From the NCBI GenBank assembly GCA_902464015.1, contig CABQHM010000021.1, positions 1-50,727 on the forward strand: a stretch of 50,727 nt of DNA, written 5' to 3'. A program made the position numbers and the translations under genes. Shown one piece after another: positions 15,937 through 23,944 of the stretch (position 1 is the stretch's first letter; each line of letters starts with the position of its first letter). A model generated the notes under the pieces. The model worked only from the letters and a program-made list of their open reading frames with translations. It did not search any database and had not been told where the DNA came from. Source of the stretch: an uncultured Coriobacteriales bacterium. GTDB taxonomy: Bacteria; Actinomycetota; Coriobacteriia; Coriobacteriales; UMGS124.

Positions 15937-16371
15937 GTACAAACGTCCAATCTGTGCCCTGCGAACGCCAAACCGGGCGGCGGCAAAGTGCCAGGCACAC
16001 CGCGGCTGCAAGGCCGTATGGGTTGCGGCGTGAGGAAGCGGCGCGGCGTACAGGCGGCGCTCGGCACGTTTCCAGGCGCACGACCGCTCCGTAACGGGCG
16101 GCGCGGCTTCATCGGCACTGGACGTAGCAAGCCTCACGATATGGGCGCCCGCCTTATCGGGCAGCCCCCGGGAGCGCCTCTTGCGCCCCGAATGTGCCGA
16201 CTACTATACGGCAGTCGCACCGCCCAACTCGCCCGACTCGCCCGTCCGCCCGAAAAGAGCATGAGCGAGCGAGTACGCAGAGGCTCATCCGACGCACGAC
16301 CCCGCCTAACACGTTTTCAAACCAAGCACCAGGAACCCATCGCGCGACCCGCCTACACCACCAAATCACAC
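15937..16371. other. Intergenic region, 435 bp, probable long leader
   Basis: Lies between the helicase start and the stop of the MerR gene. GC-rich, with an open frame continuous with the helicase up to 16137. A minus-strand TATAGT at 16208-16203 might be a -10 element; no convincing -35 at proper spacing. No RNA gene recognised. Confidence 0.4.
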
Positions 16372-17208
16372 CTAATCTCGACACTGCACCGGTACACAAA
16401 TAGGAAAGGTAAAGCCATGGTCGGAAGGCAGGGAAAAGGGGCTGAAGGAGGGGCCGCATATTGTGAGCGAGTTGTCATCAATGTAGCGGTGCATCTTGGC
16501 ACGCGCCCGCTCGGATATGCCGTTTGAGCGGCGGATATCCTGCATCGAGAGAATGCAGCACACGCACGCACAACCGCCAATGACTTGGAGACCCTCAGCT
16601 TTCAACCCCTCGATGAGATGGGCAAACCGCACGGGCACGGTGCGCCCCCAATGCACGGCGCCACCAAGGCGGTCGCCACCCTCACCTACCGCAGGGTCAT
16701 GCAGGCTCCCCAATCCGCCAATGGGCATATGCGCAATAAGCAGGTCAAGCATTTCGTCTTCTGGGAAAGCTTTGTACCCCGCATCTGCCGCATCCGGGCA
16801 GAAATAATACTCAGGCACATCGCAAAGCCCCACATATCCCATGTGGGCGCACATTGCATCGTACAAGCGCATACAATCGAGCATGGCCTGACGATACTCG
16901 ATGTCGTGCTCAAGCAAGCGCGTATACTCTCTGCAACGCCTGGCTGTAAACGGCTGATCTACAAGGTAATTGGGCAGGTCCCTCGGGGGAATGCCGATGT
17001 TTTTAAGCAATACCGCACTCATGAGGCGCCACATATCGGCGTCGCTGTACATGCGACGCGCCTGCTCTCCCTCACGCGCAGGCGTCACAATGCCGAGAGA
17101 CTCGTAGTACATGATGGTCGTGCGCGACAAACCAAGTGTGCGAACTATATCGTTGATTGTGTACCGCTTGGCATCAATCTTCTCGCCCTGTGCGCGACCG
17201 TCCACCAT
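16372..17208 (-). CDS. MerR-family transcriptional regulator
   Basis: A 278-residue regulator. Start ATG 17208 follows AGGAGG with good spacing. The winged HTH is at about 15-85 (YTINDIVRTLGLSRTTIMYY, ESLGIVTPAREG, MYSDADMWRL). The remainder (about 95-278) is a ligand domain I do not recognise, with a cysteine cluster GGCACVCC in its last quarter that might bind metal or act as a thiol sensor. The FAD reductase at 17399 is upstream in the same direction, but a strong terminator separates them, so the MerR has its own promoter; control of that reductase is plausible by position only. Confidence 0.82.
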   Translation of the reverse strand: MVDGRAQGEKIDAKRYTINDIVRTLGLSRTTIMYYESLGIVTPAREGEQARRMYSDADMWRLMSAVLLKNIGIPPRDLPNYLVDQPFTARRCREYTRLLEHDIEYRQAMLDCMRLYDAMCAHMGYVGLCDVPEYYFCPDAADAGYKAFPEDEMLDLLIAHMPIGGLGSLHDPAVGEGGDRLGGAVHWGRTVPVRFAHLIEGLKAEGLQVIGGCACVCCILSMQDIRRSNGISERARAKMHRYIDDNSLTICGPSFSPFSLPSDHGFTFPICVPVQCRD

Positions 17209-17285
17209 GCAAACCTCCTGCCGATTCGCCGTCACCTGAGACATATATCTTACTCACCGTCACACGACAGACCATAACACGAAAA

Positions 17286-17322
17286 ATGGCGGGAGAATGG
17301 GCACCGCTCATTCTCCCGCCAT
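17286..17322 (-). terminator. Strong terminator after FAD reductase gene
   Basis: ATGGCGGGAGAATG at 17286-17299 pairs with CATTCTCCCGCCAT at 17309-17322; minus strand continues with TTTTTCG. Confidence 0.9.
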
Positions 17323-17398
17323 CACAAGTCTGTTAATAAGACGTAAGCAGGCCCAGGCTCAGTAAGAGCTCAGCCCGCACCCAAATGGTCGCACGTCG

Positions 17399-18958
17399 TT
17401 ACTTCGCAGCAGCAGCCGCGCTGGCACCAGCGATCTTGCCCATGATGAAGCACTCGCCTACGTTCATGCCGCCCGCATACATCTGAGAGGTCATGCCACC
17501 AAGCTCACCAGCGGAATACAGGCCCTTGATGGGCGTGTCATCGAGGTCGAGCACCTGGGCGTTGACGTCACGCTCGGGGCCGCCCTGGGTGTTCAGCAGG
17601 GCAGGCTTAAAGGGCACAACGTAGTACGCCGCACCGTCAAAGGCGCGCATATACTGTGGGTCGCGCCCAAACGCGTAGTCCTTGCCTCCCCCGACAAACG
17701 AATTGAAGTCGTCGATGGTCTCGCTCAGTACTGCAGCATCGCAGCCAATCTCCTTGGCAGCATCCTCGACGGTCGCGCACTCAACGAAGTCACCGGCGAA
17801 GTCATCGGGAATAAGTTTCGCCTCGACAGCCGCATCGTACTGCGTCTTGTCATACACGCCATAGATACCATCAGGGAACGCAGGGTTCAACCACTGGCCG
17901 TTGCCATTGGAAACCTTGCCATGACGAGGCGTCTCGCTCTCGTTGACCCAACGCTTGCCCGACTTGCCCACAAGAATGCACGCGCCCGTGTTGAGCTCAT
18001 TTTGCGAAAGCGTCGCAATCATGGAAGCATTGCGGTCCTCGGGCACGTTGAACGACACACCGCCCAAGCCAAATCCACCGGCCCATGAAGTCATGTGCCA
18101 CAGCTTCGCGCCCACCTCTTCGGCCATCTTCAGACCGTCACCCGTATTGCCCAGCGCACCGATGCAGGCGTAGTTAACGAGATTGATGTAAGAGACGCAC
18201 ATCTCCTGGTCATTCTCGAAGCCGCCCGTTGCCAGCACGACACCGCCCTTGGCCTGAACCTTCTTCGCGGCGCCGGCGTTGTCGATCTCAACGCCCAGGA
18301 TTGCCTTCGTCTCAGGATCCTGAACAAGCTTGGTCGCGGGGCTCTCAAACCACACTTCCACCTTGTCGGCGTAGTTATCCTCAAGGTTGGCGCGTACCGA
18401 CTGGTAGAGATAAGAGTCACTCACGCCCATATGCGTAGCCCACAGTTGGGAGGTAGTAGAGCCGTTGAGCTCGGGATACTCCGGCGACATCTTGCCCAGT
18501 GCCTCGCCCATCGTAGCGACATCGAGGAAATCGGCCTTGTCGAGAGCCGCATAGGTGGCAACGTCATCGGCAATGTTGGCATAGCCATCGGCATACAGGT
18601 CGAGGACATCATCGGGGAGAGTGCGGCTGCCGCACAAATCGGTAAGGTAGGCCTTGGTGGCATCGACATCGCCGTTGCCATAGAAGAACATCTGACCGCA
18701 CACGCGCGAGTTGCCGCCGGCCTCACCGTCGGAAAGCTTCTCAGCAAGCAGCACAGTGGCACCCGCATCGGCGGCGCTCATCGCGGCCACCATGCCAGCG
18801 AAACCAATGCCAAGCACAACAACGTCGTAAGAGGCGTCCCACGCCGTGTCGCCATCGGCCTGTGCGTCAGCCAACGCAACGGAGGCCGTCGTGGCCAATG
18901 CGGCGCTTCCCAAGGCGGCACCGGCGACGAAGTTACGACGAGAAAGCGAGCTAGACAT
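17399..18958 (-). CDS. Tat-exported FAD-dependent reductase
   Basis: A 519-residue flavoprotein of the fumarate reductase/flavocytochrome c family. Tat signal SRRNFVAGAALG, cleavage around ALA-DA (30-31). FAD motif GIGFAG at 50-55 after YDVVVLG; GGFEND and the C-terminal FAD segment (PALLNTQGG, GLYSAGELGGM, GECFIMGKIAG). It shares the PALLNTQGG block with the reductase at 25885, and the two look like paralogues. No heme site, so it must receive electrons from a separate cytochrome. GAAAGGGGATTGAT precedes the ATG. The natural substrate is unknown; proteins of this group reduce diverse dietary and host compounds in related species. Confidence 0.9.
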   Translation of the reverse strand: MSSSLSRRNFVAGAALGSAALATTASVALADAQADGDTAWDASYDVVVLGIGFAGMVAAMSAADAGATVLLAEKLSDGEAGGNSRVCGQMFFYGNGDVDATKAYLTDLCGSRTLPDDVLDLYADGYANIADDVATYAALDKADFLDVATMGEALGKMSPEYPELNGSTTSQLWATHMGVSDSYLYQSVRANLEDNYADKVEVWFESPATKLVQDPETKAILGVEIDNAGAAKKVQAKGGVVLATGGFENDQEMCVSYINLVNYACIGALGNTGDGLKMAEEVGAKLWHMTSWAGGFGLGGVSFNVPEDRNASMIATLSQNELNTGACILVGKSGKRWVNESETPRHGKVSNGNGQWLNPAFPDGIYGVYDKTQYDAAVEAKLIPDDFAGDFVECATVEDAAKEIGCDAAVLSETIDDFNSFVGGGKDYAFGRDPQYMRAFDGAAYYVVPFKPALLNTQGGPERDVNAQVLDLDDTPIKGLYSAGELGGMTSQMYAGGMNVGECFIMGKIAGASAAAAAK

Positions 18959-19127
18959 ATCAATCCCCTTTCGTCTGGCAGCACGGCGTCTTCCCTTTTA
19001 GACGTTTGGCTGCGTACGCAAAGCAGCTTAAACCCGATTAAACTAAACGGGTCAAGTAGAGGATGGCTGCCAGTTTGCAGGTAGCGGCAACACCTTGGCC
19101 ACACGAACCAACCACCGAATCTGTCCT

Positions 19128-19246
19128 CATCTGCACGTTCGCCACTCCATCGTGCTGAATGGACCAAAACAAGGCCCAAAATCGCCTCGAAATGGTCCAT
19201 TCGGCACGTTTGGCCCACGAACGTGCCGAATGGACCAGAAGCAGAA
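19128..19246 (+). repeat. Dispersed intergenic repeat, copy 1
   Basis: 119 bp, about 84 percent identical to 22398-22518 in the same orientation. It contains three versions of a 15-bp motif: GTGCTGAATGGACCA (19152-19166), the inverted TGGTCCATTCGGCAC (19193-19207) and GTGCCGAATGGACCA (19223-19237), so the transcript could fold into alternative hairpins. Confidence 0.85.
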
Positions 19247-19381
19247 TCAGGGGTGTGTTCCTCCCCCACACACCACTTCTCGTTACGCTACCGGGCAAGC
19301 CAGCCTGCCAACGCCCCTGCAACCTCCGCGCAACCACCCGCACGCCCGTCATGCATGGCGTGCATCGTCCCTGCAAAACAC

Positions 19382-19421
19382 GAACGCCCGCCTGCCGGGC
19401 TCTTCCGACAGGCGGGCGTTC
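19382..19421 (-). terminator. Terminator after FAD reductase gene
   Basis: GAACGCCCGCCTG at 19382-19394 pairs with CAGGCGGGCGTTC at 19409-19421; minus strand continues GTGTTTTG. Confidence 0.88.
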
Positions 19422-19509
19422 CATTCTATGTGCGCCGGCGGCCTATCGAGTTCTCAAGGCTCGTTCTGAGAGCCCACTGAATCCGATGCCCTAACCGGCC
19501 ATCGCACCT

Positions 19510-21372
19510 TTAAGCCTGCGTGAGCTCCTTGCCAAGCACGCGACCCAGCGTCATAGCCATGCCGATGGTCAGGCCCGTCATGGGCGTGGAATACTCAATG
19601 GCAAAACGACCACCAGAGTTGTTGCCCGTAGCGTACAGGTTGACAATCGGGTTGTAGTTAATGTCGAGAACGCGCTGGTACTCGTCGATATTGACGCCGT
19701 TAAGAGTGCAAGTGCCCGTCATCGGCTTCTCCTCCACACAGTACATGCCGTAGAAGGGGCCCTCGTTAACAGGAAGCAGCATCTTGGGATCGCGGCCAAA
19801 GTCCTCGTCCTTACCCTGCTCGCAGAACTGATTGTATCGCTCAATCTCGTCCTTGATGTTGGCACGAACCTCGTCGTCGAGCGGCATGTAGGAGAGCAGC
19901 TCGTCAAGCGTCTCGGCACCCCAGGCGCACACGCTGTCGCCATCGTTGCCTTCAGCACCGTCGGCGCCGCGCTCAACCCAAGCATCGATGGTAGCCTCAA
20001 GGTCAAAGTTACCAGGACGGCCCATGGGCGAGGCGAAGTGCTCGGAAGCCTGACGGCTCATGAGCTCCTTCCAGTGGCTGTCAAAGATGACATAGTAACG
20101 GCCAGGCTTGCTGCGCTCAGCACGGATACGCTGACCAAAAATGCCCATGAAGGTCTCGTCGGTGAACCTGCGGCCATCACGGTCGAGCCAAACGAAGGGG
20201 CAGCCCCAGGGGTTCTCAGCGGGAGCGAAGCCGGCGCCCCAACGGAGCACATTGCTGGCATACGTGTTGGAGTTGAACATAACCTGGGGATCAACGAGAC
20301 AACGGCAGTTCGGGTCCATCGTGCCGCCGGCCCAAAGAGCCATCTTGATGCCCGAGCCATCACGGCCAAAGCCGGCGCACTGCATCTCGGTGGTGTCCAG
20401 ACCGTGGCTGCGCCACAGCCAGCGCTTCTCATCCTGCAGGTCCTCGTACATAGCAGCATTTCCGCCGTAGTCGCCACCAGCAAGAACAACAGCCTTCTTG
20501 GCAACAAAGCGAGTGTAGGTACCATCAGGACCCTGGGCAATAACGGACTTGACCGTAGTCTGCGGAACCTCATTATCAATGAAGTCAACCGTACCGTCAG
20601 GGTTCACCTGCTCACCCTTCTCGGTGGTCGTGCCCTCATCGGTCTCGAGCACGATGCCGGTGTACTCCCAATACCAGGTGGCACCCTTCGACTCTGCGTC
20701 CTCAATAATCGAGGCAGCGGCGCCGTTGTAGTCCACCAGGATGGAACCGGGCCAGCAGCTAAAGCGATTAATCTCCTGACCCATATCAACGTACTGCTGA
20801 TAATCCTCAACAGAAGTGTCGATGCAAATCTTGTCGTATACATCCTGGGGGACCTTAGACACGAGCCAGTCCACCATCTCGCCAGAGTTGTCGATGAACT
20901 TCTTTACAAGGCGCGGGTTAGTACGGTTGTGAGAGCGACGCTGATATTCGGCAAGCAGAGCAGTGTTGTCGATCTCGGGAACACCCTGCTCCTTGATGAA
21001 CTCGGAGTTCGTGGAAGCAATGCCGTGCAGACCATAGTAGAAGATGCCATCCTCAGGCTGAGACTCAATCACTGCAACGGTGGCGCCGCCCTCAACAGCA
21101 GCAAAGGCGCACATCGAACCAGCATTGCCGCCGCCCATGACAACGATGTCAGCCTCAACGGTCTGAGAAATCTGTGACTCGTCAATAACGGGAGCGTCGC
21201 CCAGCCATGCGGGCTTATAGGTGGCGCGGGCAACCTCACCCGTAACCGAGCCCGCCTGGTCGGCACCCTGCGTGGCAGCGATGGCCTGCTCGCATCCTGC
21301 GGCGGCGGCAGCCGTGGCTCCCATCAGGGCAGCACCGCTGATAAAACTCCTGCGTGAAATGGTCCCGTTCAT
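19510..21372 (-). CDS. Tat-exported FAD-dependent reductase
   Basis: A 620-residue flavoprotein. Tat signal TISRRSFISGAALMG followed by an Ala-rich segment; FAD motif GGGNAG at 80-85 (DIVVMGGGNAGSMCAF) and a C-terminal FAD-binding stretch FAIEYSTPMTGLTIGMAMTLGRVLG. It is of a different subgroup from the 17399 and 25885 proteins: longer, no PALLNTQGG, and with YSTPMTG at the flavin end. GGGGGA precedes the ATG. A TetR gene lies immediately upstream in the same direction and the pair is flanked by a long direct repeat, so the two likely form one regulated unit. No heme motif; electron donor and substrate unknown. Confidence 0.9.
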   Translation of the reverse strand: MNGTISRRSFISGAALMGATAAAAAGCEQAIAATQGADQAGSVTGEVARATYKPAWLGDAPVIDESQISQTVEADIVVMGGGNAGSMCAFAAVEGGATVAVIESQPEDGIFYYGLHGIASTNSEFIKEQGVPEIDNTALLAEYQRRSHNRTNPRLVKKFIDNSGEMVDWLVSKVPQDVYDKICIDTSVEDYQQYVDMGQEINRFSCWPGSILVDYNGAAASIIEDAESKGATWYWEYTGIVLETDEGTTTEKGEQVNPDGTVDFIDNEVPQTTVKSVIAQGPDGTYTRFVAKKAVVLAGGDYGGNAAMYEDLQDEKRWLWRSHGLDTTEMQCAGFGRDGSGIKMALWAGGTMDPNCRCLVDPQVMFNSNTYASNVLRWGAGFAPAENPWGCPFVWLDRDGRRFTDETFMGIFGQRIRAERSKPGRYYVIFDSHWKELMSRQASEHFASPMGRPGNFDLEATIDAWVERGADGAEGNDGDSVCAWGAETLDELLSYMPLDDEVRANIKDEIERYNQFCEQGKDEDFGRDPKMLLPVNEGPFYGMYCVEEKPMTGTCTLNGVNIDEYQRVLDINYNPIVNLYATGNNSGGRFAIEYSTPMTGLTIGMAMTLGRVLGKELTQA

Positions 21373-21511
21373 GCAAGTCCCCCATTCAATCGGTTGGTTG
21401 GCATATTGCCAAAACCGATACTAGACAGCGAGCACAAACGCCTCCAGAGCAGAACATGGAAGCTGTTCAGTTTCCGGACAGCTTGCGCAAAGTGTCTAAA
21501 CCCGCGAGGGT

Positions 21512-22063
21512 CTACGCCCCAACCGCACGCACCATAAACGCCGGGGCAATCTGGGCGACATAGCATGCAATTCGCTCGGGAGGAAGCAGCATTCCATCCT
21601 CAAACCAAGCTAGCGTCATTGCTTCATTTGCGCGCGAGACATAGGCAAGATGGGTGTGCTCATCCTCGGTTAATGGGCGCCCAAGCGCACGCATGACGGC
21701 CTGGTCGAGAGCTCCAAACGTCTGAATGCCCGCAAAGCTTTGACCATTTCTTTCATTACGCACGGGACGCACCGCCCCAACGCGTCCCGACAGCTCCTTT
21801 AGACGTGTGTACAGCCGCAGACAGCACTCCTGGTAGCCATAATCCCTACCGAGCCCCTCAAAGATCGAGCGGAACTCTTGCTCCCACAGCCACTCGCCAA
21901 CAGCATAGATATCATCGAAATACGTGTAGAAAGTCGAACGGGAAATACCCGCCTCCTCGCAGAGGTCCACGACAGAAATCTGCTCAATGGGGCGCTTGGC
22001 CAGCAGGTCGTTTAAAGCCTGTGCGACGAAATACCTCTTGCGGTCGAGCTTGTCCAATCTCAT
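21512..22063 (-). CDS. TetR-family transcriptional regulator
   Basis: A 183-residue regulator whose HTH lies at residues about 10-55 (RKRYFVAQALNDLLAKRP, ISVVDLCEEAGISRSTFYTY, FDD). The C-terminal part (about 65-180) resembles the TetR_C subclass seen in DhaS-like regulators of Firmicutes and Actinobacteria, which bind small organic ligands or partner proteins. It is upstream of and co-directional with the FAD reductase at 19510 (139 bp apart), which it probably controls. The site before the ATG (AGGGGGC) is close to the start codon. Confidence 0.85.
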   Translation of the reverse strand: MRLDKLDRKRYFVAQALNDLLAKRPIEQISVVDLCEEAGISRSTFYTYFDDIYAVGEWLWEQEFRSIFEGLGRDYGYQECCLRLYTRLKELSGRVGAVRPVRNERNGQSFAGIQTFGALDQAVMRALGRPLTEDEHTHLAYVSRANEAMTLAWFEDGMLLPPERIACYVAQIAPAFMVRAVGA

Positions 22064-22948
22064 GCCCCCTATGACGCGTCCGGTAAATCAGGTTGGTATC
22101 CCCAGAGTCCCCAAACAAAGCGGCAACAAAAGCGGCCGTCAACGATTGAAATCAGTATCCACGCTCTGCATCAAGCGTCAAGAACGACGGGCAGAATCAG
22201 TGGGCCAGCCACATTTCACATGCGCGCGTACTCATCAAACGTATATCCATGTACCCGCAAATAATCGGAGCTTCAGGCGCTCCCAGCACCGTCTGTCCCA
22301 TAAGGAAAATGAACCCTATCTCCTTTTGCTTCCAACAAAGCACCTGGCATATCGCTTTGCTTTTCATTTTACCTGTACCCGGCAGCAATTTAATCCCCAT
22401 CTGCACGTTCCGCCACTCCATCGTGCTGAATGGACCAGAACGAGCCTGGAAATTGACCCGAAATGGTCCATCCTGCACGCATGACTCACGAAACGTGTCG
22501 AATGGACCAAAAGCAGAAGCTAGGACACATACCCCCAACAGCCAACCATACAGGCGCGCCCACAAACGTGCAATCCAATGCGAAAACCTGCGCATAAGGC
22601 GCCCCCCGTTCATCCTGCAACGAATCATCCCGGCTAGTAGCAAACAAAAAACATGCCGTTACACAAGCTAGAGGCCCATCCCGCGCCTCGTCCTCATGCA
22701 ATTGAGAAATTGCCGCATTGCCCCCATCCCTATGGGTTTTTGTCTCTAGCTTGCATAAGATTGGAAGCCACGTGTACCTTCACAGCAAGCGACATGAACG
22801 AAGGTCTGCGGAATCGCTGGCTCAGATTACACGCGTGCCGATCATCCGCAAAATCACGAACGCGCGCCAGGGCCGAGAAAGATCATCCGCCCGACCCCTA
22901 TGGCGTCCGCCCTCAACCGCAGCAATCCCAACCCCTAGGAGCCACCGC
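22064..22948. other. Intergenic region, 885 bp
   Basis: The longest gene-free stretch. It holds repeat copy 2 (22398-22518). Several open frames overlap each other on both strands, but none has a good start region and none shows a known motif. The frame open from 22718 into the DUF5131 gene has coding-like product only from 22949. Lower GC than the neighbouring genes around 22300-22400. Confidence 0.55.
22398..22518 (+). repeat. Dispersed intergenic repeat, copy 2
   Basis: 121 bp, same orientation as 19128-19246. Motifs at 22423-22437 (GTGCTGAATGGACCA), inverted at 22464-22478 (TGGTCCATCCTGCAC) and 22495-22509 (GTGTCGAATGGACCA). The pairing of the arms is weaker than in copy 1. Confidence 0.85.
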
Positions 22949-23884
22949 ATGCACGATATTTGGAATCCCTGGCACGGGTGCACACGCATCAGCGAGGGAT
23001 GCGACCGCTGCTACATGTTCACCATGGATGCTTCGCGGGGTCTTGACGGCGGAATCGTGCGGCGCAATAAGACAACGTTCGACTATCCGCTGCAGCGCAC
23101 ACGTTCAGGCAGCTACAAGGTGCAAAACGGCGAGCTCGTCCGCATCTGCATGAACTCGGATTTCTTCATTGAAGAAGCCGATCCCTGGCGCGAGGAAGTC
23201 TGGGGCATCATCCGCGCACGATCCAACGTGAAGTTCTTCATCCTCACGAAGCGTCCCGGGCGCATGGCCACGTGTCTGCCTGCCGATTGGGGCGCAGGAT
23301 GGGAGAATGTGATGCTCAACGTGACTTGCGAAAATCAACAGCGCGCCGACGAGCGCATCCCCATTCTTTTGGCAACGCCCGCCAAGCACAAGGGCATCAT
23401 GTGCGCCCCCTTCATTGGGCCAGTGAGTGTCGCCCGATACCTCGGCGATAGGGCAAAGTCGAATGGCGCACCGCTTGAGCAGGTCATTTGCGGCGGCGAG
23501 AACTACGAGGACCCACGGCCGTGCGATTTTGCCTGGGTGCGCAGCCTTGCCGGGGAGTGCCGCGCGCACGACGTTACGTTCGCCTTTACTGAGACGGGGA
23601 CGCGGCTTGTCGTAAACGGCCGCGAGTATCGAATTCCCCGCGCGCTCCAAGCGCAGCAGGCGTTCAAGTCGGGCGTCGAGCACCGCGGGCGGCCCATCAC
23701 ATGGCGCCTGACCGACCCGCTGGGATTCGAGCTGCGCGCCGAGGAACTCTACGTCCCACGCTTCCGCGCCCGCTGCCATGCCTGCGGCAGTCACCTCATC
23801 TGCAACGGGTGTTGCAACTGCGGCCAGTGCGGTGAGCCCCCAGAAGAGCTTCGCACCTGGGATGATACGCACGAGGCCGGCTGA
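22949..23884 (+). CDS. DUF5131 / phage Gp37-Gp68-like protein
   Basis: A 311-residue protein of the DUF5131 family (phage Gp37/Gp68). Start ATG 22949 has TAGGAG at good distance, and the family's N-terminal signature follows at once: IWNPWHGC..SEGCDRCY with Cys11, Cys18 and Cys21, which resembles an iron-sulfur or radical-SAM cluster site. Further family blocks: ICMNSDFF, FFILTKRPGRM, WENVMLNVTCENQ and VICGGEN. The tail has a cysteine-rich zinc-ribbon-like part (CHACGSHLICNGCCNCGQCG). The molecular function of the family is not established. It is widespread in phages and chromosomes; no other phage gene is near. It converges on the LuxR gene across a terminator. Confidence 0.85.
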   Translation: MHDIWNPWHGCTRISEGCDRCYMFTMDASRGLDGGIVRRNKTTFDYPLQRTRSGSYKVQNGELVRICMNSDFFIEEADPWREEVWGIIRARSNVKFFILTKRPGRMATCLPADWGAGWENVMLNVTCENQQRADERIPILLATPAKHKGIMCAPFIGPVSVARYLGDRAKSNGAPLEQVICGGENYEDPRPCDFAWVRSLAGECRAHDVTFAFTETGTRLVVNGREYRIPRALQAQQAFKSGVEHRGRPITWRLTDPLGFELRAEELYVPRFRARCHACGSHLICNGCCNCGQCGEPPEELRTWDDTHEAG

Positions 23885-23900
23885 CAAGCAGCCCGGCTTC

Positions 23901-23943
23901 AGCGGCCCCACCTGCGCCCCGGCGCCTGGCGGGGCCGCTTTGC
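23901..23943. terminator. Terminator between convergent genes
   Basis: AGCGGCCCC at 23901-23909 pairs with GGGGCCGCT at 23931-23939, followed by TTTG. The 19 bases GCCCGGCTTCAGCGGCCCC at 23891-23909 recur at 27568-27586 in another terminator. Confidence 0.8.
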
Positions 23944-23944
23944 C

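Larger units (their letters stand above)
18959..19509. other. Intergenic region, 551 bp
   Basis: Contains the promoter region of the 18958 gene, a dispersed repeat copy at 19128-19246 and the terminator of the next gene at 19382-19421. Several overlapping open frames cover the repeat, but none has a ribosome binding site or coding-like codon use. Confidence 0.6.

Noticed and set aside
15937..16137. N-terminal extension of the DEAD-box helicase to 16137
   Set aside because: The extra 67 residues have no family match and are Ala/Arg/His-rich; helicases of this type start close to the Q motif.
19081..19494. Overlapping open frames in the dispersed repeat as small genes
   Set aside because: Frames on both strands overlap one another, lack ribosome binding sites, and follow the repeat rather than a protein.
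19128..22518. Insertion sequence or composite transposon
   Set aside because: No transposase, no terminal inverted repeats at the borders, and no target-site duplication; only direct repeats are seen.
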